A DNA stretch of 28,642 bases from Spirogloea muscicola (Eukaryota > Streptophyta > Zygnematophyceae > Spirogloeales > Spirogloeaceae): assembly GCA_009602725.1 (NCBI GenBank), contig WELB01000001.1, forward strand, positions 1,857,195 to 1,885,836, in the 5' to 3' direction. The notes beneath the pieces are model-generated. The model was not told where the DNA came from. It saw only the letters and a program-made list of their open reading frames with translations, and did no database searches. Numbering within the stretch: the stretch's first letter is position 1; each line of letters begins with the position of its first letter. Made by a program: the position numbers and the translations under genes. This document shows, piece by piece, positions 1 through 9,519 of this stretch.

Positions 1-2325
1 GCCCCCGGCGCCGTGCCCGCGCTGTCCGGCGGAGGCGGCGGCGGCGGCGTCGTGGCGCTGGCATGCGGCGGCAGCCACGCCGTGGCGGCGCTAGGCAAGC
101 GGAAAACCGGCTGCCGTGCCACTGCTGCCACCTGCATCCTCAGTCCCCCAGACCTTGAAGATTAGACCCTGGACCCGCGACTGCGGCTGCGGCCGCTGCT
201 CCAGCCTCAGTGGCGGCGTACCCACAGCGGCCACGCCGCCGCGCCCGCCGCAGAGGGCGGCCAAGTCCTGGCGTGGGGCTGCTGCGCAGCGTATGGCAGC
301 GCCGGCCCGCCCCAGCTGGTGCCGGCGCCGCTCGCCGGCCTGGCGCCGGGCGTCCGCGTCGTGGGCGTGGCCGCAGGGTGGAGCCACACTGCACTCGTCT
401 CTGGTGGGCTGGCTGCCCTCTCCTGCGCTCTCCTGTGCGCCGCGGTTCTGCTTGCCGCCCCGGAGGCAGCGCCTCATGCTGCGAGTGCGTGCCATGGCCG
501 CAACCTCCTGTCAGACACTGGGCAGCTCTACTGCTGCGGCGATGGCTCCTACGGCCAACTCGGGCAGGGCAACCTCTGCAGCCTAGCCACCCCTAGCCTT
601 GTTGCCGGCCTGCGCACCATCGGCGTGCGCTCTGTCGCATGCGGCCTTCGGCACACGCTGGTGCTGACCAGTGAGAGGCCGACACACTCCCCTTGTCAAT
701 GCTGGGCTGAACCTTTGCGCCATTCCTGGTGCTCGAGCTCAGCCACTGTCGTCTTGGATGCATGGCCTGGCTTTGTTGGCACTCTCTGTTGGTTTGGTCA
801 GCCTGCAAAGAAGCTGTCAGGCTTGAGTTTTGGGACTGTGAATCTGGCTTCGGGCTCCAGAGCACTGGACAGTTGGGGCTTTGATACTCATATTTGCATC
901 TCGAGTTTGTGAGCCACAGAAAGTGCTGGGCGCTTGTTTGCGTTTGGGTCCAACAGTCGGGGCCAGCTGGGCATACAGCTGCTGGCGGATGACAGCCGAG
1001 TGAGGGTCTCGGCGCCCCAGGAGCTGCTGCTTGGTCCGCTGGGGAGCGAGCTCCCATCAGTGGCGCTGGTCATCGCCAGCGGCAACCACAGCGCAGCTCT
1101 CACGGGTGGGGACTTGCAGCAACAGCTCTGGGGAGCGTGGGCCCCATGCAGCCGAGTGCGATGTCTTATATCCACCTGAAGTGTTGCTGCAGAAGATGGC
1201 AAGCTCCTCCTTTGGGGCCGCGGGTACGCGGGCGGCCCAGACATGATGGCCCCTCAACATTGCCGCTCGCCCAGGAGGTGGCGCCAGGTCGCGCTCGGCT
1301 GGAGCCACGGTCTGGCTCTCTCAGGTCAGCCTCGTTACGCCAGGCAGATGTACGCGTCTGCAACAAGTGACATAAGGCAAGGAGCAGGCAGGAATAAGAC
1401 GCCTCGCATGCTTGCTGCTTAAATTGCAGCCAATGGTGAGGAACCTCAGCTATTGTAGCTCTGCCACTTGCCAGCATTTGCTTGACAGTGGCGCTGATCG
1501 GCGGTTGCCACCGTCCAGCTGGACCGACTCTGGGATCGCGCAACTCTGACTTTTGATGTAGTTTAGCAGAGGGGCATGCTTCTCTTGCAATGGCGAAGGC
1601 AGAGGTGATGGCTGCCACCTCCATTGACAGCTGCTTGTTTGGTGAACCTTCGCATGTGGTGGTCGTCAGCCAGAGCTTGGCGAGGTGTTCGCATGGGGCA
1701 GCAATCGATATGGGCAGCTGGGGTTGCAGGATCTGGACGATGACATCACCCTCGAGCCCCTGAGTGTCAGCTGCAGAAATTTTGGCCGAGGCACTGCAAG
1801 TGATGAGGCTGCTGCACAGCAGGAGTGGGAGCCAGACCATGGTAGCAGGGGCTGGATGCCAACTCAAGAATCTAGAGAGGCGGCCAGGTTCTGCGAGTCA
1901 CCACGAATCCAATTCCACAGGGTCTTCGAGGAGCAGGTGCACACAATTGCTGCAGGAGCCGAGCACTCAATGGCAGCCACTGGTGAGTGTGGCACAAGAG
2001 GCTCTTGCCACCAAATTGCTATATGGATGATGTAAGCTCTTAAGCACGTTGAGCTGTGACCGGGTGGTAATCTGTACACAGTCGTAACATGCTTGCAGAG
2101 AACGGCAGAATTTTCAGCTGGGGCTGGGGCGAGCATGGGCAGCTGGGCCTTGGAGACACGCAGGACTCCACACAGCCCAAGGAAGTGGCACTCAAAGTTA
2201 CTGATGCTGAAGGCAACTCACACATTCCCATCAAGCTAGTCTGTTGTGGAAGTGGTTTCTCATTTGTGCTGCTGGGTAGAGGGCAAAATGCTGCTGAGGT
2301 GCAGCTGCCAAATCAACATGCTTAA
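1..2325 (+). CDS. RCC1-repeat protein, 5' end missing (seven exons, one repeat each)
   Basis: The gene encodes consecutive RCC1-type repeats, each ending in a GxSHTALVS-like strand and starting again with a GxLxAWG-like strand. This is the seven-bladed beta-propeller fold of RCC1, SERGEF and UVR8-type proteins. Exons read: 1-94 (ends CGGSHAVAAL), 254-403 (EGGQVLAWG to GWSHTALVS), 515-670 (DTGQLYCCGDGSYGQLG), 920-1105 (GRLFAFGSNSRGQLG), 1193-1324 (EDGKLLLWGRGY), 1674-1982 (GEVFAWGSNRYGQLGLQDL) and 2099-2325 (ENGRIFSWGWGEHGQLGLGD). All six introns are phase 1. The first has a GC donor (GCAAGC at 95). The 1674-1982 exon carries an insertion between its strands. The stop is TAA at 2323. A possible phase-1 donor (GTAGAG after VLL, near 2276) could instead join a short last exon at 2427-2449. 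The start codon lies left of the window. The fold is well supported; which RCC1 subfamily, and so the partner GTPase if any, cannot be told. Confidence 0.85.
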
Positions 2326-3061
2326 TAAGCCATCAAGCTCATTTTTGTTACCCGCATGAGGGTGGTAATAGCGGCCAGAGCTTGTGGATGCATGGCTCTC
2401 ATGCATTGTATGACGAATTCTTGCAGCGGAACATGTGACATCCTCCTGATAGAGGAGCCAGTCGCTCCAAATCTCCCTCGGCCCACAAGACATTTACATC
2501 AACTCCGACTCCTGCTCCTGCACCAAAATTGTGCAGTAACCACCATTTAGTAACTTTCTCCCCAAGGAACACCACTCATTTATTGTAACCAACTCTCTGT
2601 TGACCTGCTCATCACAGCTTCTTGTGGAAAATGTGGCCGAAACCCGAGATTAACAGCTCCCAGCTTAAGTGGCCCACCTTCGCCGTCTGTACCGAGTGTC
2701 TTGTGATATTGAGCGATCACGTCTGCTTCGACCCCGTCTCTCAAGTGAGCTGTCATTGCAGCAAATCACAGGTTACTAAAGGACTGCAGGTTCAGGAGCT
2801 TGCTGAGGCAAAGCACCTTGTGTAAGAAACATAAAGGCAACTTGCCTCACCATTCAATGTCAGCAATTGCAATCTTAATAAGCTATCTGTAATGGCATCA
2901 TGTATGATGTGAGACCTTGACGATGATGGAGAACGGTAGCGTCTTGGAGAGCGCGGACTGCCACTTTTACCTCTACGTCATTGCCACAAAGTCAGATGCA
3001 ATGAGCTGCTTGGACAAGCAAGGCCGGCAGATATCTAAGCTCAACCGTTAGCAAGGCAGCA
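2326..3061. other. Intergenic, convergent 3' ends
   Basis: This stretch lies between the stop codons of the RCC1-repeat gene (plus) and the CLASRP-like gene (minus). A TGTAA motif at 2584-2588 is a likely plus-strand polyadenylation signal about 260 bases after the RCC1 stop, and TTACA at 2494-2498 could serve the other strand. The open frame at 2622-2825 has no family signature, and I do not call it a gene. Confidence 0.5.
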
Positions 3062-6000
3062 TTAGGCAAGCAAGCCATTCTTCCAACCATTGATTGTCTG
3101 CTTGCCACTTTGCCTCAATGCCAACCTTGGAGACCAGCTTCGACTGCGCGCCCTGTGATAGGAGTGCCCTGCCCGCCTTGACTCCTCCAGCTTCGCTCGC
3201 TTCAGCTCCTCTGCACTTCTTCGCTTTGCTTCCTCTGAAGCCACATCCTTCTTGACTGCGAGATGCAAGAAGGTGGCAAATCAGCAAGCCTACGGAACAC
3301 ATCTGTCATTCCAGTAAGTAGTTTACTGCCTCCCTGCCTGGACATATTCAAGACTGCAAAACAGGCTGCAGGCGGGACCACAAGTAAGCTGCAGGACCAA
3401 GCATTCGTACTTTGCTTGTTGAGCTGATTACTCATGATGCGCTTCAGGCGCTCCTGAGGTGTCTCCTTCTTTCCTGTCTGGCCCTTGCTTTGGCCTATGG
3501 CAGTCGGCGTCTTGCTCAGCTTTGCCAATGCTGCCGAGGTACTGTCCAACCAACAAAACAACAACAATGAACAAACCAACAAACAACCAACAACCAACAA
3601 ATATATCTTGGTACCCAGAGCCTAACTTACCACCTGCATACCTGCCAGTTTTGCTGAGGTAGCCGCAACTACATTGTGTTTACAGCTTAGATCCTGCAGG
3701 TTGTTGGATCACCTCTGACTCTCTGAAGGTCGGCAAGCAGGCAGACCTTGATATTGACGGCTTCCCCTCTTGCCCTCGTCTCTCAAGGGAAGAGGGAGGT
3801 ATGGGTGGGGTGGAAGTTGCTGCCGGGTCCACTCTTAGCGCTTCTAAGATAGGCCCACCTCCTGGCCTGCTCCGCCAGCATTGACAACCACGAACGAGTC
3901 AGTAGAGATGCTTCTGCACCCTGGACGCACCGGGATACCTACAACACGCACCAGCTCGGTGCAACCAGAGAATGGTGCACTGTAGGTGTAAGCGAGCCAA
4001 TGAACGAGCTCTATTTGTCAGCCATAAGCCCATGAGGCAGCATGATGTGGTGCCAGGCTCCGCCTTGTGCACCCAGACCTACCCAACGGAACACCTCCAT
4101 GCTCAGCAGCTGTGGCTCCCTGTGTGATGTGGCCCCAGGCTCAGCGTCATCGTGCGCAAACAGTTCAATTCGGTGCTGGCGTGGTTGGTCAGATAGGGGC
4201 CAGTGCTCCGACCGGGTGCTGAGAGAAGTAGCCTCAGGCCTGGCGCGAGTAGGGGAGGACGGCGGCGGCAGTGCACTGCTCTTCCCTCCTCCAATATCGA
4301 ACGTGGTAATGAATTCAATCTTCGTGGAGGTGCCCGGGTCGCCCTCTTGATCTTTGCTCATCTTCCCCTTCTCCCACTCCCTGTCTTTGCTGGGCTCATG
4401 CTCCCTGCGCTCTCGCCTTGAAGGCAAGGGGGACCGTGACCTTGACCGCTCCCTGCAGCAACAAACATCTGACTACTGTTAAAGCTTGCCAAATTGGTGA
4501 CATACAAGGAAGACAAACCCAATCTAACCAGTCAAAGGACAACAATGGTACGTCAGAACACTTCATCATTGTAGGCGAATGAGCCTTACTCTCACCTCTG
4601 ATACCGAGGATAAGCTTCATATGTGGGGCTGCCCCTTCTCTCTCTGGGATGTCAGAAGCTATATCAGAAAGTAGACAGGCAATAGACAGACCTAGCGCCC
4701 GAAAGCAATACCAGAAGATGAATGCCTCTCTATACAGCGCATAACCCTTTCCTGACTTCTGCTTCTTCTGGTCTGACTGCAAGCGATGTGACACAGAAGG
4801 TGAAGGGTTGACACTGTCTCGCTGTTTGTTTCGACTTCGCTTCACCTAGGCAAGTCAACAGGCCGGCGAGCCACGTCATAGTGACTGTCCTTTCCTTGGC
4901 GTGCCAGTTTACGTCTTTCTTTCCGACTCAACTTGCGCTGCATATAAAAGCAAGCACGTTGCCAAGAAACTGCTTCAGAAATTCTACTTGTATTTGACCT
5001 GGAAGCATATGCGCAAGCATCCCACATGTACGCTACTGTGCTGAAGTACATGCTACTTTTCAAGGTCACTAGACACACCATCAGCAACAGTATTGACGTG
5101 ATTATGTTCATACCGTGGACGGGTCACCTAGAGCTTGCTCCTTCTGCTTCTTTTCCTCTTCTTTTGCCTTCCGCTCAAGAAAGACCAGGCGATTGTAGCT
5201 CTCAATGCCATGCTCTTGGCCAATCTGCTCAATCTTCTCGTCTTCACTGTCTTCACTACTAAGCTCCTCCTCATCCTCCTCGTCGTCATCATCATCCTCG
5301 TCTGTGTCGTCACTCTCCTCGTTGGCCTGGTTACCTGCCTTGCCATAAGAGAAGGCCACCTGCCCATACGTGCCCTTCCCAGCTGTAGATTCTGCTTTCT
5401 GCTTCGGCCTGTTTCAACAGAATCCAAAGCAGTCCATGTCACAATGTGATGTGCATTTATATGATGCGACTACATGAAGCAATGTCAATACAGGTGCATG
5501 CAAGGAAAAGCCCAACAATGTGCAGAGGTTACTATTGCTTGTTCAACACAAGCAAACCTGCCAAGGTACAGACAGGTAAGCAAATTGCTGAGTCTGTCAA
5601 TGAGCAGATTATACGAGCCAAATATCACATGACTCTATTGCTGACCTTTCTGCTGCAACCGGGGCTGCAGCCCTTGCCGCGAGCTCTTGCTCAACCTCAG
5701 CAAGGCTCTCAATATCTGTCACTGCACCTCAACAGCGTAGTCAACTCCACCCAGTCAGTCAAAAGAAATAATCATTCCGTGGAAGCACAAGCAAATCCCA
5801 GCTGCAGATAGTGCAACCTTGGACGTGAACAAAGGAGAGCAGAAAGCACGCAGTTTCAGGTAGCGAGGAAGTTTTTGAGAAGCATGCTTACGTCCTTTCC
5901 GCTTGAGTTTGACAAGATCACGGTATCTCTCGAAGTTCACCCTGTCTTCGAGCTCCTCTTCCTCGTCTGTGGGCTCACGCACGGGTCGCTTAGACGAGTC

Positions 6001-6726
6001 ATACTCTCGTATGAAGTCCAGCAGAGCCCTGCCATCGAACCTGTCACACAAGAAGGCCACGCCAAACCTTGAGGCTAATCGTGTCGCAACACATGCACAT
6101 GTGATGCCAGTGACCCCAAGCAAGCACAAAGGTGACATACACGTCACATTACCAAGTTCGCAAGCTGTGAACACGTGCTTCTGTAAAATATGGGTCAGCT
6201 GCAGCAGTACTCCGGATATTGCGAAGCGTAGGTCTCTGCCACGTGCTCAACCAAGCTTTTGCATCCTTGCAGGCCGGGGCAAGGACTGACCTATCGATAA
6301 GGTTGTCTGGCTTGTCGTTCCAGGGAATGCTACGTAAGCGAGAAACGGTGGAGGACGAGTAAGCGGGCTAAGTTGACTCACGGACATGCGGCAGCTGCAG
6401 CAGGGAGCACAGCGGGGAATGCAGCCGACTGCCGCCATGGCAGGCACCCCAGCACAGCAGAGCATGCCAAGTGCTCGTCAAGCTGGCGAGCACAGCCGTG
6501 CACAAGCGCGGCGGGAGAGCGGAGCTCACAGGCCCTGCTCGGCCTCGGCGGCCTGGTACATGGCGACGTCGTAGTGCACGCGCGGGCGAGCGCCGATGAG
6601 GCGCAGCGCCTGCAGCGGGTCGCCCCGGCGCGCCGCCAGGAAGCCCGCCCGGCGCTCCGCGCGCCGGCGGCTGGCGTCCATGAACTCGTGCACGCGCTTC
6701 TCGGACCGCCGCGCCTCGTGCCACAT
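3062..6726 (-). CDS. CLASRP: CLASRP/SWAP-type splicing regulator (DRY_EERY family)
   Basis: This is a homologue of CLASRP (CLK4-associating SR-related protein, SFRS16), a nuclear alternative-splicing regulator. Exons on the minus strand: 6726-6530 (starts MWHEARRSEKRVHEFMD, the family N-terminus), 6329-6291 (PWNDKPDNLIDR), 6040-5892 (FDGRALLDFIREYD, then NFERYRDLVKLKRKG; with the previous exon this is the DRY_EERY core), 5721-5646, 5408-5114 (GTYGQVAFSYGKAG, a long acidic D/E tract, then a basic coiled stretch), 4937-4846 (RKLSRKERRKLARQGK), 4452 to about 4083 (RERSRSRSPLPSRRER, then KIEFITTFDIGGG, matching human KITFITSFGG), 3541-3411 (KKETPQERLKRIMSNQLNKQ) and 3255-3062 (EEAKRRSAEELKRAKLEES, ending with an SRSWSP stretch). 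Phases agree at every junction except between the 4452 and 3541 exons, where the donor or an extra exon is unresolved. The RS content is much shorter than in animals. Confidence 0.9.
3546..3602 (-). promoter_or_regulatory. GU-rich tract before a CLASRP 3' splice site
   Basis: On the transcribed (minus) strand this is an almost pure G/T run of GTTG and TTGTTG units, ending about two bases before the acceptor of the exon at 3541-3411. On the plus strand it reads as an AAC/CAAC simple repeat. It can serve as the polypyrimidine tract; GU-rich runs are also typical binding sites for CELF-type and similar RNA-binding proteins. A regulatory role is inference only. Confidence 0.4.
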
Positions 6727-7098
6727 GTTGCCGCCGCCACGGCCGCAGCCGCAGGGCGCGGCGCGGGCGTGGGGGGGAGGGGTTCCCCGTCACGAACACC
6801 GCGGGCGTGGCAGTCGCCGTCGGCTGTCACTGTTCGGGGAAGGGCGTCACAGCAACCGGCAGATGAATGGCCTCTCGCCAAATGGGGAACGAGGCAGGCC
6901 ACACCTTCTAGGCTTGGCTTCTCGTACTATACTCAAACTTGCGGCTGCTGACTTGGGGTTACTGAGCTCCCATTCGCTGTAGTCTCTTCATAGCTGTGTG
7001 ATTTCGGCGCCTTTTGGCCCTTAGGACCTTGTTCACTTTTCATGAGCTGGCCTCTCACAGCCCTTGCCGTAACTTGGAAGAGCTCCTCAAGAAGAAGG
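6727..7098. other. Upstream region of the CLASRP-like gene
   Basis: This is GC-rich near 6727-6800, with a G-run at 6770-6780, then closer to average composition. It should hold the minus-strand promoter and 5' untranslated region. I see no convincing TATA box or gene. Open frames here are GC-rich shadows of the first exon's surroundings. Confidence 0.4.
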
Positions 7099-7461
7099 GC
7101 TCGCCCATTGAGAATATGGGCTGGAACAGCCAGCCCAAAAAAGAATGAACAGAGTACAAGAGGAGGGGGGGGGATCTTCTCTCCTGATCTGCTGTTGCTC
7201 ACACGTGGATTCTGAGCATCCATCTGCATCTCCCTCTGCACCGTCTTGCACTGGCTGATGTCTTAGTCCTAGTCGTTCGCACTCAGGCTCCCTCCGACTT
7301 TGTCCATTCTTTTGGGCTGGCCTTTCCCAGCCACCAGTCAATCTGGCCGCGCTTCCTTGCACTTTGTAGTGGTCCTTTTCGGCACTTCTTTCTTTGGCTT
7401 TGAACATTGTCCATTCTTTTTGGGTTGGCTTTGCCAGCCCCTCTTCTCAATGGGCGGGCAC
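7099..7461. mobile_element. MITE-like inverted-repeat element with a nested insertion
   Basis: The left end (7099-7152) contains GCCCATTGAG, then the hairpin GGGCTGG/CCAGCCC, then AAAAAAGAATGAAC. The right end (about 7405-7461) is the same unit inverted (GTCCATTC, then GCCAGCCCC, then CAATGGGC). Together they form imperfect terminal inverted repeats of roughly 55 bases around non-coding DNA. The interior from 7185 matches a second copy at 17861-18029. A 104-base block, 7252-7355, present here and absent there, is flanked by CTTGCAC on both sides (7245-7251 and 7356-7362). No transposase frame is seen, so the element would be non-autonomous. Confidence 0.65.
7252..7355. mobile_element. Nested 104-base insertion flanked by CTTGCAC
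   Basis: The block begins GGCTGATGTC and contains GTCCATTCTTTTGGGCTGGC, then TCAATCTGGCCGCGC. Related copies are at 12115-12184, 17529-17654 (inverted) and 18031-18115. The flanking seven-base direct repeat occurs once at the uninterrupted site at 17921-17927. This is the pattern expected for a target-site duplication, although the right terminal repeat seen in the 17529-17654 copy is missing here. Confidence 0.6.
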
Positions 7462-7577
7462 TTCCTCTCTCTGAAGAAGTGAGCTCTTCCAAATGATGTG
7501 ATCTCTTTCTGGGCTGGCTGTGGATCGCGTCAAAATTACACAGTTAGAGCTTCGTAGAGCTTCGACGGAAGGGAAGA

Positions 7578-8098
7578 TTCCGTGTATTAGAAATAAATGT
7601 AGGCCTAACTGCCAAGTACAAAGGCGAGCACATCTAAAGATCTACATAACCTACAGCAGATTGACCCGCTCGAAGGGGGGAGCGGGCCAGCGCTCGTGGG
7701 GCGAGCGGACGCGCGTTCCACCTGGTCAGACGCGCCCGCCCTCCTCCATCGGGGAGCGAGCTCAGGTGCCCGCAACCGAGATCTTCCAGTGCGCGGCGTA
7801 ACCCTCCCCTGCCCCGACTGATTGGCGGGAGGAAGGCCACTGGCCGCTTCACCACCAGCTCCCCCCACCTGTGATGTACATCCGTCAATGTGCTTGCCTA
7901 TTGTTCTTACGAACAGTGTAGTGGCTTGCTTTGGCCTTCCGCTCATTGCATGCGCACCGCGCGCCTCCTCGCCCTTTATGTTTTGACCCGTGGTTATTGA
8001 GCGGGTCAATCTGCTGTAGGTTATGTAGATCTTTATATGTGCTTGCCTTTGTACCTGGCCATTTGGCCTACATTTCTTTCTAATACACGGTCCCGCAT
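7578..8098. mobile_element. Element with ~95-base inverted repeats around a GC-rich core
   Basis: The left arm (7578-7677) and the right arm (about 7996-8098, inverted) are more than 90 percent alike by eye. Both contain CCGTGTATTAGAAA, TGTAGGCC, AGATCTACATAACCTACAGC and AGATTGACCCGCTC. The roughly 318-base core is GC-rich and unlike the arms, with no convincing protein. The inner end of the right arm can form a GACCCG/CGGGTC stem. No clear target duplication is seen. Further single arms lie at 8158-8262 and, more diverged, at 21735-21830. The element could be a MITE or a captured segment between two inverted copies. Confidence 0.6.
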
Positions 8099-8157
8099 GA
8101 GCCTTCCCGCCCAGACCACGCGTTGAGAGAAGATGCCTTTCATGCATCGATTTTGAC

Positions 8158-8262
8158 CTTCATGTTTTGACCCGTTACTGAGCGGATCAATCTGCTGTAC
8201 TTCATGTAGATCTTAGATGTGATTGCCTTTGTACTTGGTCATTTGGCCTACGTTTGTTTCAA
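8158..8262. repeat. Additional copy of the 95-base arm
   Basis: This repeats the right arm at 7980-8090 in the same orientation (ATGTTTTGACCCG, GATCAATCTGCTGTA, CATGTAGATCTTA, TTGCCTTTGTAC, CATTTGGCCTACGTTTG) with more differences. It abuts or slightly overlaps the last exon of the hypothetical minus-strand gene, so repeat sequence may form part of that gene's 3' end. Confidence 0.55.
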
Positions 8263-9519
8263 TTTCACGAAACTCTCTCCGCAAATTGCTGCTCTTATCA
8301 AGAGTTTTTCTTTCGACAGTCACCTTCGATACAGCCAGAGGTGGCAATACTTCAGTCATCTTCTCCTCCAGAGGGGTGTCAATCTGCATAATGGCTTTCC
8401 CTTTCTCTCGTATGAAGACCACAGGTCTTATGAGCATCTGTCACCGGTGGGTTGCTTTCAGCAATATATATGGTGGACATGCCAGTATTAGCTGATAAGA
8501 TCATACTCTGAGCTCCACCTCTACTGAAGTCAACAGAAGGTTTTCGTGAGCCTGATTATTGCCGTTCAGGTGCAGACTCTATGCATCTCCTGCGCAAGTC
8601 TGCATGCCCAATAAGACATCAAAGATGTTGCCCTAGTGATCAATAAGAGCAGAGGAGAGAAGGCGCGCGGGGCGCATAAAATAAAAGGGAGGCCAATTTA
8701 AGCCAATACATTGTTCAGGTAGAGTCTAGGGCAAACTAAAACAAGGGTACATAATACGGAGACCTAAAGTAAGGTGCCTAAGGTGACATTGGTACTCACG
8801 GGTGAGCACAAGAGAAGGATAGGAGTTGTCCATAGGTTTGTCTGCATTGCAAGTAGTGCACAGGGCCTTCGGTGACCTTTACTTGGCAACGCTGTGAGTT
8901 CCACCAGTTGCCGTCTTGGTCCTCATGAGTCATATCTTGTCTTCCTGAATTCAGCTGTAATTTAGTATAGGCAAAGCACAGACCAACAGAAAGGGCTACG
9001 CACCTGTGTTTACCAGGACAAAGGTAGGCTTCGCTACTGCTGTAGCGTTTGAATGTTTGGGTATTCCTCCAAAGACCACCACGGCAGCATAAGCGAATGT
9101 TTCGCTTCACTCAGTCGGAGGCCTGCATGAAGTGATATCATCAGCTAGATCGTTTAGCCTGTCTAAAACGGCGTCATGGGGTTACCTCCAGATGGTAATG
9201 CTTTGAAATCGCCGTCACTAACAGCAATATTAGAACAACTGGCTGCGCACTCATTGGCTGCGCATGAATTTCGAAGACGCTCGTCCACCTCCTCAGCCTG
9301 TGCCAGGACTCGCAGTTGAGGGGGGAGGGGGGGGGGGGGGGGGGAATNGGGGGGGGGGGGGAAATGCTCTGGCCGCTCCTGTCCCTGCTCATGGCTGCTG
9401 TCATCGGCATTCTCAGATTCTGCCTTTCTCCAGTCGGAGTCCTCCGTCGGACGTTTGCCCTTGACCACAGGCCCAGCAGACCGACCTCGTCGCGGCAACA
9501 CAAATGCAGATGCGATCAT
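8213..9519 (-). CDS. Hypothetical minus-strand gene (weak model)
   Basis: I do not recognise this product. The best start is ATG at 9519 (MIASAFVLPRRGRSAGPVVK), followed by a basic, nuclear-localisation-like stretch and an acidic one (PTEDSDWRKAESENADDSS). The frame continues past a proline run encoded by the poly-G/N tract to QAEEVDERLRNSC, with a possible donor (GTAACC) near 9187. Other candidate exons are 9100-9010 (LWRNTQTFKRYSSSEAYLCP), 8960-8805 (DGNWWNSQRCQVKVTEGPVH, donor GTGAGT) and 8440-8250 (PLEEKMTEVLPPLAVSKVTV). Their charge pattern is protein-like and the splice signals are plausible, but I could not connect the phases. They may belong to more than one gene or to a decayed one. 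Confidence 0.3.
9319..9361. repeat. Poly-G tract with assembly gap
   Basis: This is a run of about 40 G on the plus strand, interrupted by AAT and one N at 9348. It is probably a joined or unresolved homopolymer, so the reading frame across it (proline run on the minus strand) cannot be trusted. Confidence 0.8.

Noticed and set aside
116-912. Long overlapping plus-strand frames across the RCC1 exons
   Set aside because: They run through introns or in the wrong frame of GC-rich exons. The spliced RCC1 repeats explain the region.
1166-1867. 233-codon minus-strand frame
   Set aside because: It is antisense to RCC1 exons and introns, has no domain signature and conflicts with the clear plus-strand gene.
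5135-5449. Plus-strand frame with a hydrophobic leucine/valine-rich segment
   Set aside because: It is the complement of the acidic D/E tract of the CLASRP-like gene; the apparent membrane helix is an artefact.
7605-8147. 180-codon minus-strand frame
   Set aside because: It is composed of the inverted-repeat element and its GC-rich core. Its ends are repeat arms and there is no protein family signal.
7099-8262. CRISPR-like array
   Set aside because: The repeats are few, of several kinds, irregularly spaced and inverted to one another, and the genome is eukaryotic. Transposon-type repeats fit better.
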